NCBI GenBank assembly: GCA_022579005.1 | Contig: MU401480.1 | Coordinates: 1-64,000 of the forward strand | Length of the DNA: 64,000 nucleotides | Direction: 5' to 3' | Source of the DNA: Poronia punctata | Lineage: Eukaryota > Ascomycota > Sordariomycetes > Xylariales > Xylariaceae | In this document: piece after piece, positions 44,320 to 58,128 of the stretch | How the letters are laid out: each line of letters opens with the position of its first letter | Position numbering within the stretch: the stretch's first letter is position 1 | Position numbers and translations under genes: made by a program | The notes under the pieces: model-generated | Told to the model about the DNA's origin: nothing | Database searches by the model: none | Seen by the model: the letters and a program-made list of their open reading frames with translations, nothing else

Positions 44320-47300
44320 TGTTTAACGTTTAGGTGGAAGCTGCGTAGCAGCTATCCTGGCTTTTTAAAGGGCATAAAACGTAATAAGCTAACTTAAATA
44401 AAACAATGCTAACTTTACTTAGCTTATAGCCTTATAAATTTTTATTAGCTTGCGCTTATTTTTTTTTAAAGTATTAAACTTATTATATTTTATTAAAGTT
44501 ACTTTTTATTATATAGTTTTTTTATTTTTTAGTTTTTATTTTAGTTTTTTTTATTATAGCTAGCTTTATACTAGCTTTATTATTATAGCTTTAAAAAGTA
44601 TTTAAAGTTATTAGCTATAAGCTAACAATTTTGCTTTTATTATTAAAAGTATATTATTTTTATTGTTTTTTTTTTATTTTTTTTTTTATTTTAATACTTT
44701 TTATTACTTCTTTTTTTTAGCAAAGGCCTTTTTTTCTTAGTTAGCCTTTTTATTTTTTATTATTACCTTTAAAAAAAAGCTAGGGCACTATATACTTTAG
44801 CTTTTTTTTTTTTTTTTTTTTTTATTATAAGCAATACGCTAGCTTATATAATATAGTTATTATTTTTTAAATAAAAAGCAAATATTAATAAAGTATTTAA
44901 TAGCTTTATAAAACTTTTAAAATTTGTTTAAGTTTTTTAATAGCTATATTTAATATTTTGCTTTATTTAGTATGCTTTAAAAAGCTTTATTATATATATA
45001 TATTAGCAAGCTATTTTTTGCTTATAGCTTACTATTATATTTTAATTTTAATTTAAATAGTATTAGCTACTTATATATTAAGTAATGTATTGCTTTATAA
45101 TATATTATATATTATAATAACTTTACTTTGCTATTTTATTACTTTTTTTTTTTTATAAGCATAATATATTTTAGCTTTTTTATATTTAAACTTATTATAA
45201 TATTATTTATAGTTTTTATAAGTTAATAAATAAGCTAAGTATTTATTAAATAGTATTTAAAGTATACTTAGCGCTTTTAAGTATTTTTTAAGCTAGTACT
45301 TAATTTTAGCTACTATATAAGCAAGCAGCTTTTTTATTTTTATATTTTTTTTATTTTATATAGTTTATAAAAAATTAGTTTTTTATTAAATAATTGCTTA
45401 ATTTTATATTTTTTGCTATTTTATTATTTTAATTTTAAATGCTATTAAGCTTAAAAAGTTTAAGTTAAGATTTTTTGCTTTTATAGCTTATTTTGCTAGT
45501 TTATTTGCTTATTTATTACTTTATATATTTATATATTTAAAGTACTATTTTAGCTTAGCTTTAATTTATTTTATTAGTTAATATATTTAAATAAACGCTG
45601 CTTATAAAGTTTTTAGTACATTTTTTTATATATATTAAAATATAGTAATATTATTTATATATATTATTATATTAAAATTTAAGTAAAGCTTTTTAGCTTT
45701 TTATAAGCTTTTTAATAGCTTTATTTTTTTAGCATTAAATATATTAAAATAATTATTTAAGCTTTTACCTTTTTTTATTACTTTTTTTATGCTTTTATAA
45801 ACTATATAACTATAGTTAACTTTATTATTATTAATTTTAAAGCTATTTAAAAATATTATAGTATTAAAAATTAACTTTTTATTAAATTACTTTTAAAATA
45901 TTTTAGCTATATTTTTTTTTAAAAAGCTTATATATTAAGTTAACTTATAATTTAGCTAAGTAGCGTAGTAAGTATAGTATAAGCTAAGCTATAATTAGTA
46001 ATAAACTTGCTATAAGCTATATATTTATAATAAAAAGTTAAATTTACTTTATTTTTTATTTTTGTTTAATTTTAATTAGCTTTGCTTTTATTACTAAAAA
46101 GTAATTTTTTAAAACTATTTATATTTAGTAAACAAAGCATAGCTTTACTTTATTTAATATTAGTTATATTATAAAAAGTTTACTATTTATAAAAAATATT
46201 AAGTTAAGTTAAGTTTTTTATATTAGTAGCACTTTTTTAGCTATTTTAACTATAGTTTATTATATTAAGTTTATATAACTTTTAATTTTTATATTTATTT
46301 TTATAAGTTTGCTAGCTTTATATTAAGCTAGCTTTATTTTGTTTTTATACTAAACTTTATTACTATAAAATAATAATAATATTAATATAGTTTATACTAC
46401 TTTATATAGTACTACTGCTAAAAGTTTTTTTTTTATAGCTATTAATACTTTAATATAATTAAAAATATATATACTAATAATTGCTTTTTTTTTATATAAC
46501 GTTTAAAAATAGTTTTTAGTTTAGTTAAACTTTAAACTATTATAACGCTAGCTTTAATTTTTATAAAGCTTATATTATAGTTTTTTTTTATTTTAAAAGC
46601 TTTAATAATATTAAATATATAGTTTTAGTTAAAGTATTAATGCTTAAATTTATAACTTTATATTTTTTTATAAAGTAAATTATTTTTATTTTTTTTAAAG
46701 TAAAAAAGATTTTATTATTTTTTTTATAATTTAAAATATGTTTTATTTTTTACTAGGCTTTTTTTATGCTTTTATTTATAATATTAGCTATAATAAAAAT
46801 ACTTATATTATTTATATATTTTTATTAATATAAGCTTTTATTTAATAGCTTAGCTATATAAAGCATATATAATATAAGTAATTAAAGTAAGCTTTATAAA
46901 GTTTTATACTTTTAATTTTATATTTTTATTATATTTTTTTTAGTTTAATATATAAGCGTTATTTTATAAAAAAGTTTTTAGCTAGCTTTATTATTTAAAG
47001 TAGCTAACTTTATAATATTATATAATATAATAGCTATTGTTTATATAATATATTAAAAGCTTTTTATATATTTAAAATAATTAATATAATTTTTTTTTTT
47101 TACTAATACTAAGTTTATTTTATATATAAAGCTAGCAACTAAATTTATAGCTAACTTTATAAATATTGCTTTTATATATTAAAAGCTAATTAGCTTAGCT
47201 TATAAGCTAACTTATGCTATTTACTTAGCTACTAACTTTTTATATTTTTTATTAATATAAAAAAGTAATATTATAAGCTTAAATAATTAAAATATTATAA

Positions 47301-50255
47301 AATTTATTTTACTTAGCTTAAAGATTATTATTACCTATGCTACTTTTTAAGCTTTTAAAAAATAGCTTATATAAAATTTTTTTTTTTTAAAACTTAATAA
47401 TATTTATTAATATATACTTAATAAGCTGCTACTACTTTAGCTATAATATTGTTTTTTTTAAAAAAAGTAAACTTAATTTTATATATAAAATAATTTTTTT
47501 TTTAAAATAATTTTTATAAACTATAGCAAGTATTTTAGCTTTAAAAGTATATTGTTTATAAGATTATTATTAAAGCTATATTTTTTAAATATTTTTTTAT
47601 ATAAGTGCTAAGCTTTATTTAAGCTTTGCTTAATTAGCTTTTTTATATTTAAGTTTTTTAAAAAAGGCATTTATAGCTTTGCTTTAAGCTTATATTATTT
47701 AATAAGCATATATAAGTTTTTATTTATTTTTACTTTATTAATATACTTATTTTAATATTTTTTTTTAGCTTACTAAATTATTATAAAAAAAGTTTTATAC
47801 TTTACTATTACGTTTTTATTTTTTACTTTATTAGCTATTTAAACTTTTTTAGCTTGCTTTAAGTTATTATAAGCTAGTTTATATATATTTGTTTACTAAA
47901 GTGCTAACTTTTTTTTAACTTTATACTTAGTGCTTATTATTTAAATTGCTTTTATTAAAATATTTACAAGTTTTTTTGCTATACTTTTTATATTATTTAA
48001 GTTTTTAGTGCTAGTAATGTTTAAAAAAAAAGTATTATATTTGCTACTAAGTTTAATAGCTTTTTAAGCTTTAATTTTTTAATTTTTTATTTATATTACT
48101 TTAATAAAAGCTTTTTTTTTAAAAAAAAAAAGTACTACTTATAATAAATAGTAATTAAAGCTTAATATATACTTATAATTAAAGTTTATATTAGTAAATA
48201 GTATATTAAAAAAAATAAATTAATAACGTAGCTATTTTTATATATAATAATTTTAAGCTGCTTAATATATAATATATTAAACTAAGCAAATTATAAAGCT
48301 AGCTTATTATTACTTTTTTTAAAAACTAACTTTAGCTTTTAATTTATATGCTTTATATTAGCATTTTTAGCTATAAAGCAATTTTATAGCAGTTTTAGTA
48401 AGTATAAATATTATAGCACTTTTTTTATTTATAGCACTTTATAGTAGTTAAATAAAGCAAACTTATTAACGTTTATTTATAATAAGTTTTTAAAAGCTAT
48501 AAGCTTATATAGCGTTGCTTTTAGCTTTGCTTTTTTTTTTATATAAGTTATAATTTAAAGCCTAATTTTTTTTAAGTTCTAGTATTTTAAAAAAGCATAT
48601 ATAATATACTTTAAGTATATTTATATTTATATATAAGTAAGTATAAAAACTTATAGCTTTTATACTATTATAATGTTTATTTTTTTTTAGCACCTTTAAA
48701 AAAAAGCTATATATACTAGCTAAAACTTTTATATATTATAAACTTTAATACGTAAATTTTTTAGTATTTTAGCTAGCTTATATTTTTTTTTTTACTAAGT
48801 ATTTAATATTAGTTTAAACTAGTTAAATATAAGCATAAGTTATAAAAACGCTATATTGTATATTTATATAAGCTATTAATTTAATATAGCTTTAATATTG
48901 CTAATATATAACTTAGTAACTTTATTTATAACTACTTTAATTTTTATAGCTATTATAATAGTGCTAGCACTACTTTTGCTATTTTTATTATTTTAGCTTT
49001 TTTAAAAGTTTAAAAAGTTTATTTTTTTAAGCTAGTTTTTTATAGTGCTTTATTATTATTTTACTTTTTAGCTAAAACCTTTACTATTATATTTATTTTA
49101 TTTTAGCTATTATTTTTTTTAAAGCTTAATACTAGCTTATAAAAGTAGTTATAAGCGCTTAAGTATTAGCTAACGCTACTTTTTTTTATTTTTTTGCTTA
49201 AGCTATTTTAAGCTATTTTATACTAGCATTAGCACTTTTATTTAAGTTAAAAAATACTAAGTTTGCTAAGTTTACTATTATTATAAGCAGCTTATTTTTA
49301 TTTTTATATTATTTATTGCTAGCTTTTTATATTATAGCTAGCTATTTTTTTAATAGCGCTATTATTTATTAGCTTATTTTTTTAGCTTAGCAAAGTAGTT
49401 TAAATAGCTAGCTTAATAAAAGCTAAAGCAATTTATATAATATAGTAGTTTTTTATACTTGCTTAGTTTATATTTATTTAGTTTATTATTATAGTTATAG
49501 TAGTAGTATACTTTAAAGTAATACTAAGCTAAATAAAACTTTTAGCAACTTAAGCTTTATTTTTTATATTTAATAATAAAAAGCTTTTTATTAATTTACT
49601 TAGCTAGCTAGCTAGTTAAAAATAGCTAAAAGCTTTTTATTAAGTACTTAAAAAATATAATCTAGTTTTATATAATAATAATAATGTTAATATTTTTATA
49701 TAAAAAGTGTATATTTACTAAGTTATGCTTTATTTATACTTTTACTTTTTTTTTAACTAGTTTAGTAATTATATTTGCTAATTATTGCTATATAATATTA
49801 AAAAAAATATAAGCACGCTACTAATAATATATATAACTTATTTTTTTAGCAGTTTAATTTTTTTTGCTGCTAAAGCTTTTATAATAATAGCTTTTTACTT
49901 ATTGCTTATAAGCTTATTATAAATAATAAAGCTAGTTATTTTAATTGCTTATTTAGTTTAAATATATTAAAAGTTAACAATTTTTATAAGCTAAATTTTT
50001 AATTTTTTAATAAAAGCTATATAAATTATATAAAGCTTTTTTTAGTAAATTAGTTTTTTAAAAGTAATTTTAACTAAGATTTTAAAATTTTTAATATTTA
50101 ATAGCTTTAAGCAAGCTTTAAAAAACATTATAAAAATAAAAAATCTAGCAAGCTTTATTGCTTTTTAAAGTATTATACTACTAGCTAATAAAATAAAGCA
50201 AGCTATAATAGCATAAAATTTAGTTAATTTAAAAGCTTTTATTAAAGCTTTATTA

Positions 50256-50500
50256 TAGTTACAAATTAGTTAATAGCAGTATAGCTAATTAGGTAGCTTA
50301 TAGCTATTACCTCTTTTAAATAGTAAATATAAAGGCCTGCACTTATAAACAGCTGTAGCCTTACTAGTTAGTGTACATATAGGTTTATACCTTTAATAAA
50401 AGCTTAAAAGCTTTTTTTTTTTTTTTTTTTACTTTAAGATTTTTAGTAATAAATTAAGTTACTTTTAAAAGCCTTGCTTTTTTATAACCTAATTGTAATA
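50256..50500 (+). repeat. 5' LTR
   Basis: About 245 bp, aligned end to end with 56802-57048, sharing AGTAAATATAAAGGCCTGCA. Outside a variable poly-T tract, differences are almost all transitions (C/T or G/A). It contains TATAAAGG (50327-50334), a plausible promoter element. Confidence 0.9.
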
Positions 50501-53500
50501 ATTTTAAAGTTATTAATATTAGTTAAAAAATATAGTATTTTAACTTAATAATTTAACTTAATTAAAATTAACTTAACTTAGCAATACTATGTTAGTAGCG
50601 CTACTAAAAACTAATATTTTAGCTACTAACTAGTTATAGCTTAAAAAAATAAAAAACGTGTAAAAATGCGCGTAGCTATAAAATAATAAGCTTTAGCTAA
50701 AATATTGTACTAAAATAGTAACTTTATAAAAACTATTTTTAAAATAAATAAAATCTTTTAAATAAAAGCTTGTTAATAATTTACTATACTTTTTTATTTA
50801 TTTTTAAAAACAAAAAGCAAGACTTTAAGTTATATTGCTAAAAAATCTAATAATAAAAATACTTTAAAAACTTTAATAAAATAAGCTTAAATATTTAACT
50901 AATATATAACTAAAAATATTTTTAAAAAAATATATTATAAATAAATAATTAAAAAATTTTATTAAAAAACCTATAAGCTAGTAAAAGCTTTTACTAAGCT
51001 ATACGTTAAAAAAATTAATAAACTTAGTTTTTTATTTATAGCGCTTATAAAAAATAAAAAAAAAGCTGTTTTTAACTTTAATAGCACTATAAATATTAAA
51101 ACTTTTAATAACTTAATAAGATCTTACTTTAAAGTAGTTTTTTAAAAATTAAAAATTTAAGCTTTAATATTAATAGTATACTAAATATAAAAAAATATTA
51201 TATATTGCTTGCTTATTATTAGCTAATAAACTATAATAAACCTAGTATAATAAGCATACTATTTAGCTTACTTTAGCTTAAAAAAACTATTAAGTTAAAA
51301 GCTAAAGTATAGCGTTTATAAAAGCAAAAAAAAAACTAAATACGTAGCTAAAATAAAGCTACACCTTTACTAACTATAAATTAAAATAAAATTATAAAAC
51401 ATATAACTTTAAAGCTAGCAAAAGCTTATAATAAAATTAATTGTTTAAAAAACTAAATAATTAACGCTAATTAATAAGTAGTAGACCTACTAGCTTATAA
51501 TAAATTAATATTTTAAAATAATGTTTTTTTATTTTTTTTTTTTATATAACTTTATAAATTTATAAAAATTAAAGTATTTATGTTTTATAATAATAAAAAA
51601 ATAAATAAAGTTATATTTAAAGTATAGTTATGCTATATGCGCAATTACTTTAAAGCTAATAAAAATTAGTTTATTAATAATTAAGCTAAACTAGTTAATA
51701 TTAAAGCCTACTTAAAAAGTTTTATAGTAAAAAACTTTTAACTATATTTATAAAACAATTATTTAAATATAATAAATATATTTATTAAACTTTTAAACTA
51801 CTTAAAAAGTAAATATAAAAACGTTAACTAAAAGCAAAACGTTAAAACTAAAAATTAAAAATTAAAAATAAAAAGTTTTATTAACTACTAAACTTTTAAA
51901 AACAACTTTATATACTTAGCAAGTAAATAATAAATTTTTTATACTAAATAAAAAAAAAAGTTTTATAATAAACTTATAAGTTACTTATAATATAAAACTA
52001 TATTTTAATACTTTAATAATATTATTAATTTTAATATATTTATTTAATATTATATATAAGTAGTTTATATTTTTTAATAAAAAAATAAGCGCAAAATAGT
52101 ATAAAAGCTTACTAATAACTTTTGCTTTAATATAGTTAAATTAACTTAGCTTAATACTAAAAAAATAAATATAGTTATAAAAAGCTATACTAGTAATATT
52201 AAATTACGTAGTAGTAGCTAGTTTAATTAATAAGTTTTTTTAAAATAATAACTTAAGCTTTTAGCTAAAAAAATAAAAACTTTAATTATTAAAAGTTGTT
52301 GCTTTAATTATAAAAGTTAAAAATATACTTTTTATAAGTATTTATAAAAAAAAGACAACTTTAACTAGTAAGCACGCATTTAAGCTATTTTGCTAGCTTA
52401 CAGCTTTAATAACAATACTTTTTTTATTAAAAAAAAAAAAGAAAAAAAAAAACTTTAAAAAAATAACTTTAAAGCAAGTTAACTTTTATTTAAAAAACGT
52501 GTTGCTTAGCATTAATATAAATAAAAAATTAAGTATAGTAAATAAGTATATAAAAAAAACCTTTTTATATTTAGCTATATACTATTAAATAATAAATTTT
52601 TTTTATAAACTAACAATGTTTTAAGTAATATAAAAGCTAATATATATATAGCTATAAATATGTTTTTAGCAATAAAAATTAAAGCTAACTTTAACTTAAT
52701 TATTATTATAAATTTTAACTATTATATAGCAATAAAATTTAATAGCAAAAGTTGCTAAAAATATATAAAATATTTATAGTTATATTTTAAATAAACTAAT
52801 AAACATTTAAAAAAGTTTTTTTAATAGTTTTATATATATAATATAATATAATATTAAGTAAACTATAGTTTGCTAAGCATAAAGTGCTACTAAACTATAA
52901 AAACTATTAGCTACTATTTTTAAAAACTTTATTAGCAAAATTTAAATACTTATTAAATAAAAATACTTAAACGTAAATACTTAAAAAAACAAGCTTTAAA
53001 CCTTTAATTAATAATATAATATTAGTTTTTATAAAAAAAACTTTTTACTACTATACTTATTTTAACTTAATAAAAGTTAATTTTTAAAAAATAAAAAAAG
53101 CTTTAATAGTAAAAAAAAACCTGCTTAAAAAATATAAAAAATATAAAGCATTTTTAATAAATAATTATTTAACGTATAAAAACTATATTAAATAAAAGAA
53201 AATAGTATATTTTAGTATAAAAAAAAACTAATAGTTAAGCTTTGCTTACTTATAGCTTTATTATTTTAGCATATAGTTTAAGTAAACTAATTAAAAAACA
53301 AAGTTAAAATAATTAGTATAAAGAAAATTAATATAGTTATAAATAAAAAGTAAATTAAAAACTTTTTTAATAAAAAAAGCAAAAAATTAAAAAAGCAAGC
53401 TTTAAAGGTAATTTTTTTTAAATATTATAACCTACTATGCACTTTTAGCAAAGTTAATTTAAATACTTTACTATTATATTAGCTAAAAGTAAACTATTAA

Positions 53501-53929
53501 ATTAAATTTTTTAAAAAAAAATTATTAAAAAACTTTAAGTATAGCTTATTATATAAAATATTACTAAATAAGTTAAAAGTAATTAAAAAATACTTAGTAA
53601 ACTAGTTATAAAAAAGCTTTATTAAACTTAATAATGCTTTATAAGCATTTTTAGTTTTATTTATATTAAAACTATATAGAAAACTACGCTTTTATATTAA
53701 CTATTAAAAATTAAATAACTTAATAAAAAAAAATTAATACTTATTACTACTAATTAAAAAAACTTTATTATATATATTTAAAGTAAAAATATTTATTAAA
53801 ATTAATATATAATAAGCGTTTTATTATATTTAAATAATACTAAAAATAAAAAACCTTATAACCTTTTAAACTTAATATAATATATACTAGTATAAAGTGT
53901 TACTATTTAGTTTTATAAATAAACTATTT

Positions 53930-54016
53930 ATATTTTAAAAATATATTAATAACATTTTTTTTAATTACTTTAACTACTTTTATTATGTTTATATAAACAA
54001 TATATTAATATACTTT
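53930..54016 (+). pseudogene. Remnant of reverse-transcriptase domain
   Basis: A single frame encodes an F-stop-K-Y-I-N-N-I segment, then Y-V-Y-I-N-N-I-L-I-Y. The order and spacing match the gypsy reverse-transcriptase palm motif, with the two catalytic Asp positions changed to Asn by G-to-A transitions. The stop corresponds to a mutated Gln codon. It cannot be functional. Confidence 0.75.
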
Positions 54017-54502
54017 ATAACTTTAAAAAAATATTAAAAACATATAAAAAAAGTTTTGCTATAACTATAAAAAGCTAGGTTATAAGCTAATTTAAAAAAA
54101 TCAAAGTTTTATGTTATAAAAACTAAGTTTTTAAAATACGTAGTTAGCGTTAAAAGTATAAGCGTTAACTTAAATAAAATAAAAGTAATTAAAAACTAGG
54201 CTATGCTTATAATTATAAAAAAAGTATAATTTTTTTTAAAATTTTATAACTTTTATAAAAAGTTTATATATAACTATAGCTATAAAGCAAAGCTACTTAT
54301 AACATTAACTTATAACAATACTTTCTTTATTTAAAGCAAAAAATATAAAAAAGCATTTTAAAAATTAAAAAAAATTTTAATAGTAGCCTTTTTGCTATAA
54401 TATTATAACTATAGCTTACTTATAAAAGTAAAAACTAATATATTAAATAAAGTAGTAGCTAAAGTTTTAATATAGTTATATTTTAATAAAAAATAGTACT
54501 TA

Positions 54503-54600
54503 GTAGCTTTTTTTTAAAAAACTATAAACAAAGCTAAACTTAATTATAAAATTTATAATAAAAAAATATTAATAATAGTTTTAGCTATAAAAAAGTAAAA
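54503..54600 (+). pseudogene. Remnant of RNase H domain of the LTR element
   Basis: The frame reads V-A-F-F-stop-K-T-I-N-K-A-K-L-N-Y, then K-I-Y-N-K-K-I-L-I-I-V-L-A-I-K-K. It resembles the start of gypsy RNase H (a catalytic Glu in the conserved ELNYE segment changed to Lys), about 500 bp after the reverse-transcriptase core. Confidence 0.65.
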
Positions 54601-56801
54601 AGCTAAACTTATTAGCTATTAATATAATAAACTATTTTTAGTTATTATTAACTATAAAGCGTTAAAATATTTTAGTATAAAACAGCACTTTAACTTATAA
54701 TAAGCAAAGTAGTTTACTTTTTTAGCAAAATATAACTTTATAATTATATATTACTTAAAAAAAAAATATAATAGCAAATGTGCTATTTAAAAAATAAAAA
54801 AATATAATATTTTAAAAAGCTAAAAAAGATTTATATAAGCATACTACTTTTTTTTAATTAGTTATAAGCAAATTTATATTAATATAAATAAAAAACATAA
54901 TTAAAATCTTATTTTTTAAACTTTTAAAAAAAATAAAGGCTTTAAAAAAACTTTAACTTATAAATAAAATCTTATAAAAAAATTAAAAAAACCTAGGTAT
55001 ATAAATTTATAAACAAAAAATAAAAGCTAAAATTAAAGACTTAAATAATAAAATAAATATAAATAATTTATAAAAACTAAAAAATAGCTTAACTATATAT
55101 AAAAAAAAGCTAGTAGTGCTAAATACCTTTTTTTATAAACAAAATTAATAAAAAAAGTATATAAAAAAATATTAATAGCGTACTTAAGCAAAAAGAAAAT
55201 ATGTTGCTTAGTTATAAAAAAATATTAGTAGCTTTAATTAAAAAACAATTATAATAAATATATAGCAAATTGCTTATAATATTGCTTAGCTAAAGTTTTT
55301 AAAAATAAAACGCTAGGCAAACTAACGCTATTATTAATTTTAAATTATATTTAAAAATATATTATAATAAACTTTAAACAAATGCTAAAAAATAAATAGA
55401 AATTTAATAACATAATAGTTATAGTAAATAAACTAAAAAAAAAGTTATAAACTATTTTTTATACTATAAAAATTATAATATAATAAGCAGCTTAACTATA
55501 TTATAAAAAATTATTTAAAGTATTTAAATTATTAGTTATAATTATTTTAAATTATAAACTTTAGTTTATTTTTGCTTTTATAAATAAAGTTGCTAAAGTT
55601 TTAAATATTATATAAACTTTAGCTTTATTAAAGCACTATAAAATAGTAAAATAAGCTAAAATAATAAATAAGTACTTAAATTAAAAGCTGCGCTTATATA
55701 TTAACTATTACTAAAATAATTAATTAAAAAAAATATTTGCTATAAATTATATATAAGCTACAATATTATATAAGTTAATAAGATTATTGCTATATAAAGT
55801 AAAAATAAGTTTTTTAATACTATTATAATTTAACTAAAAAAGCAAAATAGTAAGCAATAAAATAAAAGATTTTTTATAAAGAAAATAAAACTTATATGTT
55901 AAAGTATAGTACTAAATTTAAACTATTATAAAGCATATTAATATAGCTAAAAAAGATTTATAACGTACTTAAAAGCAAATAACTAAATAAGTAAACTAAA
56001 GCTATAAAAAGCTTAATTTTAATATAAAAAATTTTGTTTTTATATTAAAAAAATAATAAGTATAGCAAACTAACTAATTATTTAATAAGCTAAATTACTT
56101 TATAATATAGTAAAAATTTTATATTTTATTTTATAATAAAAATACTTATATGCTTAAAGTACTGCTTACTTAGTAAGCAACTAATAAATATTATGTTAAC
56201 TAATTATAAAAATACTTAAATAACCTTTTATTAAAATAAAAATTAAAAAATTTTAAAAGTAAAACAATTGTGCTATTAAGCAAAAAAAAGTTTATAATAA
56301 GAAAAATACGCATATTAAAGCTTTACTATAAGAAATTTTAATATAAAGTAAATTAAAAAAAATAAAATATAAATAATAAGTAATATTTTATAAAAAACTT
56401 TAAAAATAGTGCAAAATTGCTAAAAAAAATTTATAAACAATACTTAAACATAGCTAGCTTATTATTATACTTTACTAAATAGCTTAAAGCAATAGCTTAT
56501 AATAAGTTTAATAAACTATATATTAATAATAATAAAGCTATATAACTTATATTAAAAGTATAAAAAATATAAAATAAAAACGCGTAAAAAAACTACTTTA
56601 TATAAATAAACTAATATAATTAATTATAAAAAAACTAGTACTATAGTATAATAATATAAAGGCTTAAACTATTATAATAATAGTAAATACTTAAAGCAAT
56701 TTTTTTTTAGCTAAAAAGCAACTAATTAAAAAAAACTTAAAAAATACTAATTTAAACCTAAACTATGCTTTAAAACAAGTTAAATTTTTTTTTAAAAAAG
56801 G

Positions 56802-57048
56802 TAGTTATAAATTAGTTAATAGCAATATAGCTAATTAAGTAGCTTATAATTATTACCTCTTTTAAACAGTAAATATAAAGGCCTGCACCTATAAACAGCT
56901 GTAGCTTTACTAGTTAGTGCATATATAGGTTTACACCTTTAATAAAAGCTTAAAAGCTTTTCCTTTTTTTTCTCTTTACCTTAAGATTTTTAGCAATAAA
57001 TTAAGTTACCTTTAAAAGCCTTGCTTTCTTTATAACCTAATTATAATA
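56802..57048 (+). repeat. 3' LTR
   Basis: Partner of 50256-50500. It is preceded directly by a purine tract. Both LTRs begin TA and end TA, consistent with TG...CA ends after C-to-T and G-to-A change. Confidence 0.9.
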
Positions 57049-57613
57049 ATTATAATAAGTTAATTATAAACGCTTAAGCAATGCTATTAGTTTTATAGTA
57101 TATATAAACACTACTATATTTAAGTAGTAGCTAACCTTTTTAATAAAGTTTTAAGCTACTTACTTTTATGTTGCTTAGTTAAGCTTATTAAATAAAGTTG
57201 TAAATTTATTTAAAGTATTAATTAGCTTTATAAAAACTTTTTTTTATATTTTAATAAAGCGCTAAGCTTTTATAAAATACTTTATTACTATATTTTAAAA
57301 AGCAATATTTTAAAGTATAGCATTTTTTTTAAACATTATTTTTAAAAGCAAAAAATTACTATTAATTTTTACTTTTTTATACTATAAGTTTACTATAAAT
57401 AAAGTAGTAAGCTTTATTTGCTTAGTAAACTATAGCTTAAAAACAATAGCTAGGCGCTATAGCATTTATAGTCTTGTTATTAGCAAATTTTGCTATGTGC
57501 TAACGCAAGCTAATTAAAGTGTAGAGATTTGCAAAAATTAGGTCTTTTTAGTTAATTAGCCAATTAGAGCCGAGGATTCCGAAAATAGAAAATAAAATTA
57601 GAAGGAAGGTCTC

Positions 57614-57625
57614 GTAGAAGATGGT
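57614..57625 (+). repeat. Target-site duplication, right copy
   Basis: GTAGAAGATGGT, identical to 44285-44296. The sequence beyond it (GCGGCGCCGG) is GC-balanced host DNA. Confidence 0.8.
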
Positions 57626-58128
57626 GCGGCGCCGGTCGATAAATAAAGAAAGCTAGATCTGCATGTGTTGTGTCACTACGATCTATCTATTTACACAGTC
57701 AGTCGTCTTCCTGTTGTGTCTCCTACCCGTACGCATGCTGCGAGGTAATAATATGTACGTATCCGACCAAAGAGCAAATCAAGCATCCGCTAGGAGACCC
57801 AGGATGTTGGTCAGGATCGGAAGCACCACCGATAATGGAACAGTGAGCATGCATGGGTCCTGGGGTAATTTCCTCTCAAGAAACCTACGGACCAACGATA
57901 AGCTTCCACCTACCTATTTTGGAGACGTGCGTGCTCCGCCTACATGAAGACGCAAAAGCCGAGTACCTATCTAAGCTACTTGAAAAGATGGCCGAGAGAA
58001 CAGGCGCATATGAGGGAGGGCGCTTTTCTAACATGGTCTTGTCTCACTCTCTCCCGCTCTGCCGTCTCTCCTTCGTCCCCACAGAGCATAGAGAGAGTTC
58101 ATCTTCCTAGAGACAGATACCGGTGGCG
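57626..58128. promoter_or_regulatory. Promoter/leader of the S41 peptidase gene
   Basis: The 503 bp between the transposon nest and the peptidase ATG is GC-balanced host sequence. No TATA box was assigned. The upstream regulatory region is cut off from its ancestral context by 13.3 kb of inserted DNA. Confidence 0.5.

Larger units (their letters stand above)
50256..57048 (+). mobile_element. Ty3/gypsy LTR retrotransposon, RIP-inactivated and nested in the LINE candidate
   Basis: Two LTR copies (50256-50500 and 56802-57048) bracket a 6.8-kb A-rich interior. A purine tract (AAAAAAGG) sits just before the 3' LTR. ATTA occurs immediately before the 5' LTR and after the 3' LTR, a likely target duplication; one further T also matches, so the boundary is ambiguous by 1 bp. 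One frame at 53930-54016 retains the reverse-transcriptase core, with NN where gypsy elements have catalytic DD (GAC/GAT changed to AAC/AAT) and ILIY after it. An RNase-H-like frame lies at 54503-54600, and a weak integrase-like Cys-x-x-Cys tract at about 55275-55390. The order RT, RNase H, integrase is that of Ty3/gypsy. In-frame stops, many from CAA/CAG to TAA/TAG, show it is dead. Confidence 0.88.
44297..57613 (-). mobile_element. RIP-saturated Tad-like LINE candidate, minus strand, interrupted by a nested LTR element
   Basis: The block is bounded by a 12-bp target duplication (44285-44296 and 57614-57625). Next to the left copy is a TTAA-type simple repeat (44297-44319), which on the minus strand would be the 3' tail. 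Subtracting the nested Ty3/gypsy element leaves about 6.5 kb, close to Tad1-type LINEs (about 7 kb). The + strand is T-rich here (44.3-50.2 kb), so the coding strand, usually A-rich in retroelements, would be minus. The likely 5' end (57530-57613) is less mutated. No open frame survives and a catalytic motif was not identified with certainty. A minus-strand tract near 47035 could be a mutated F/YxDD. Family assignment therefore rests on the structure. Confidence 0.6.

Noticed and set aside
47020..47060. Minus-strand tract encoding Y-I-N-N, a possible mutated F/YxDD of the LINE
   Set aside because: The flanking residues could not be matched convincingly to a LINE reverse transcriptase, so it was not annotated.
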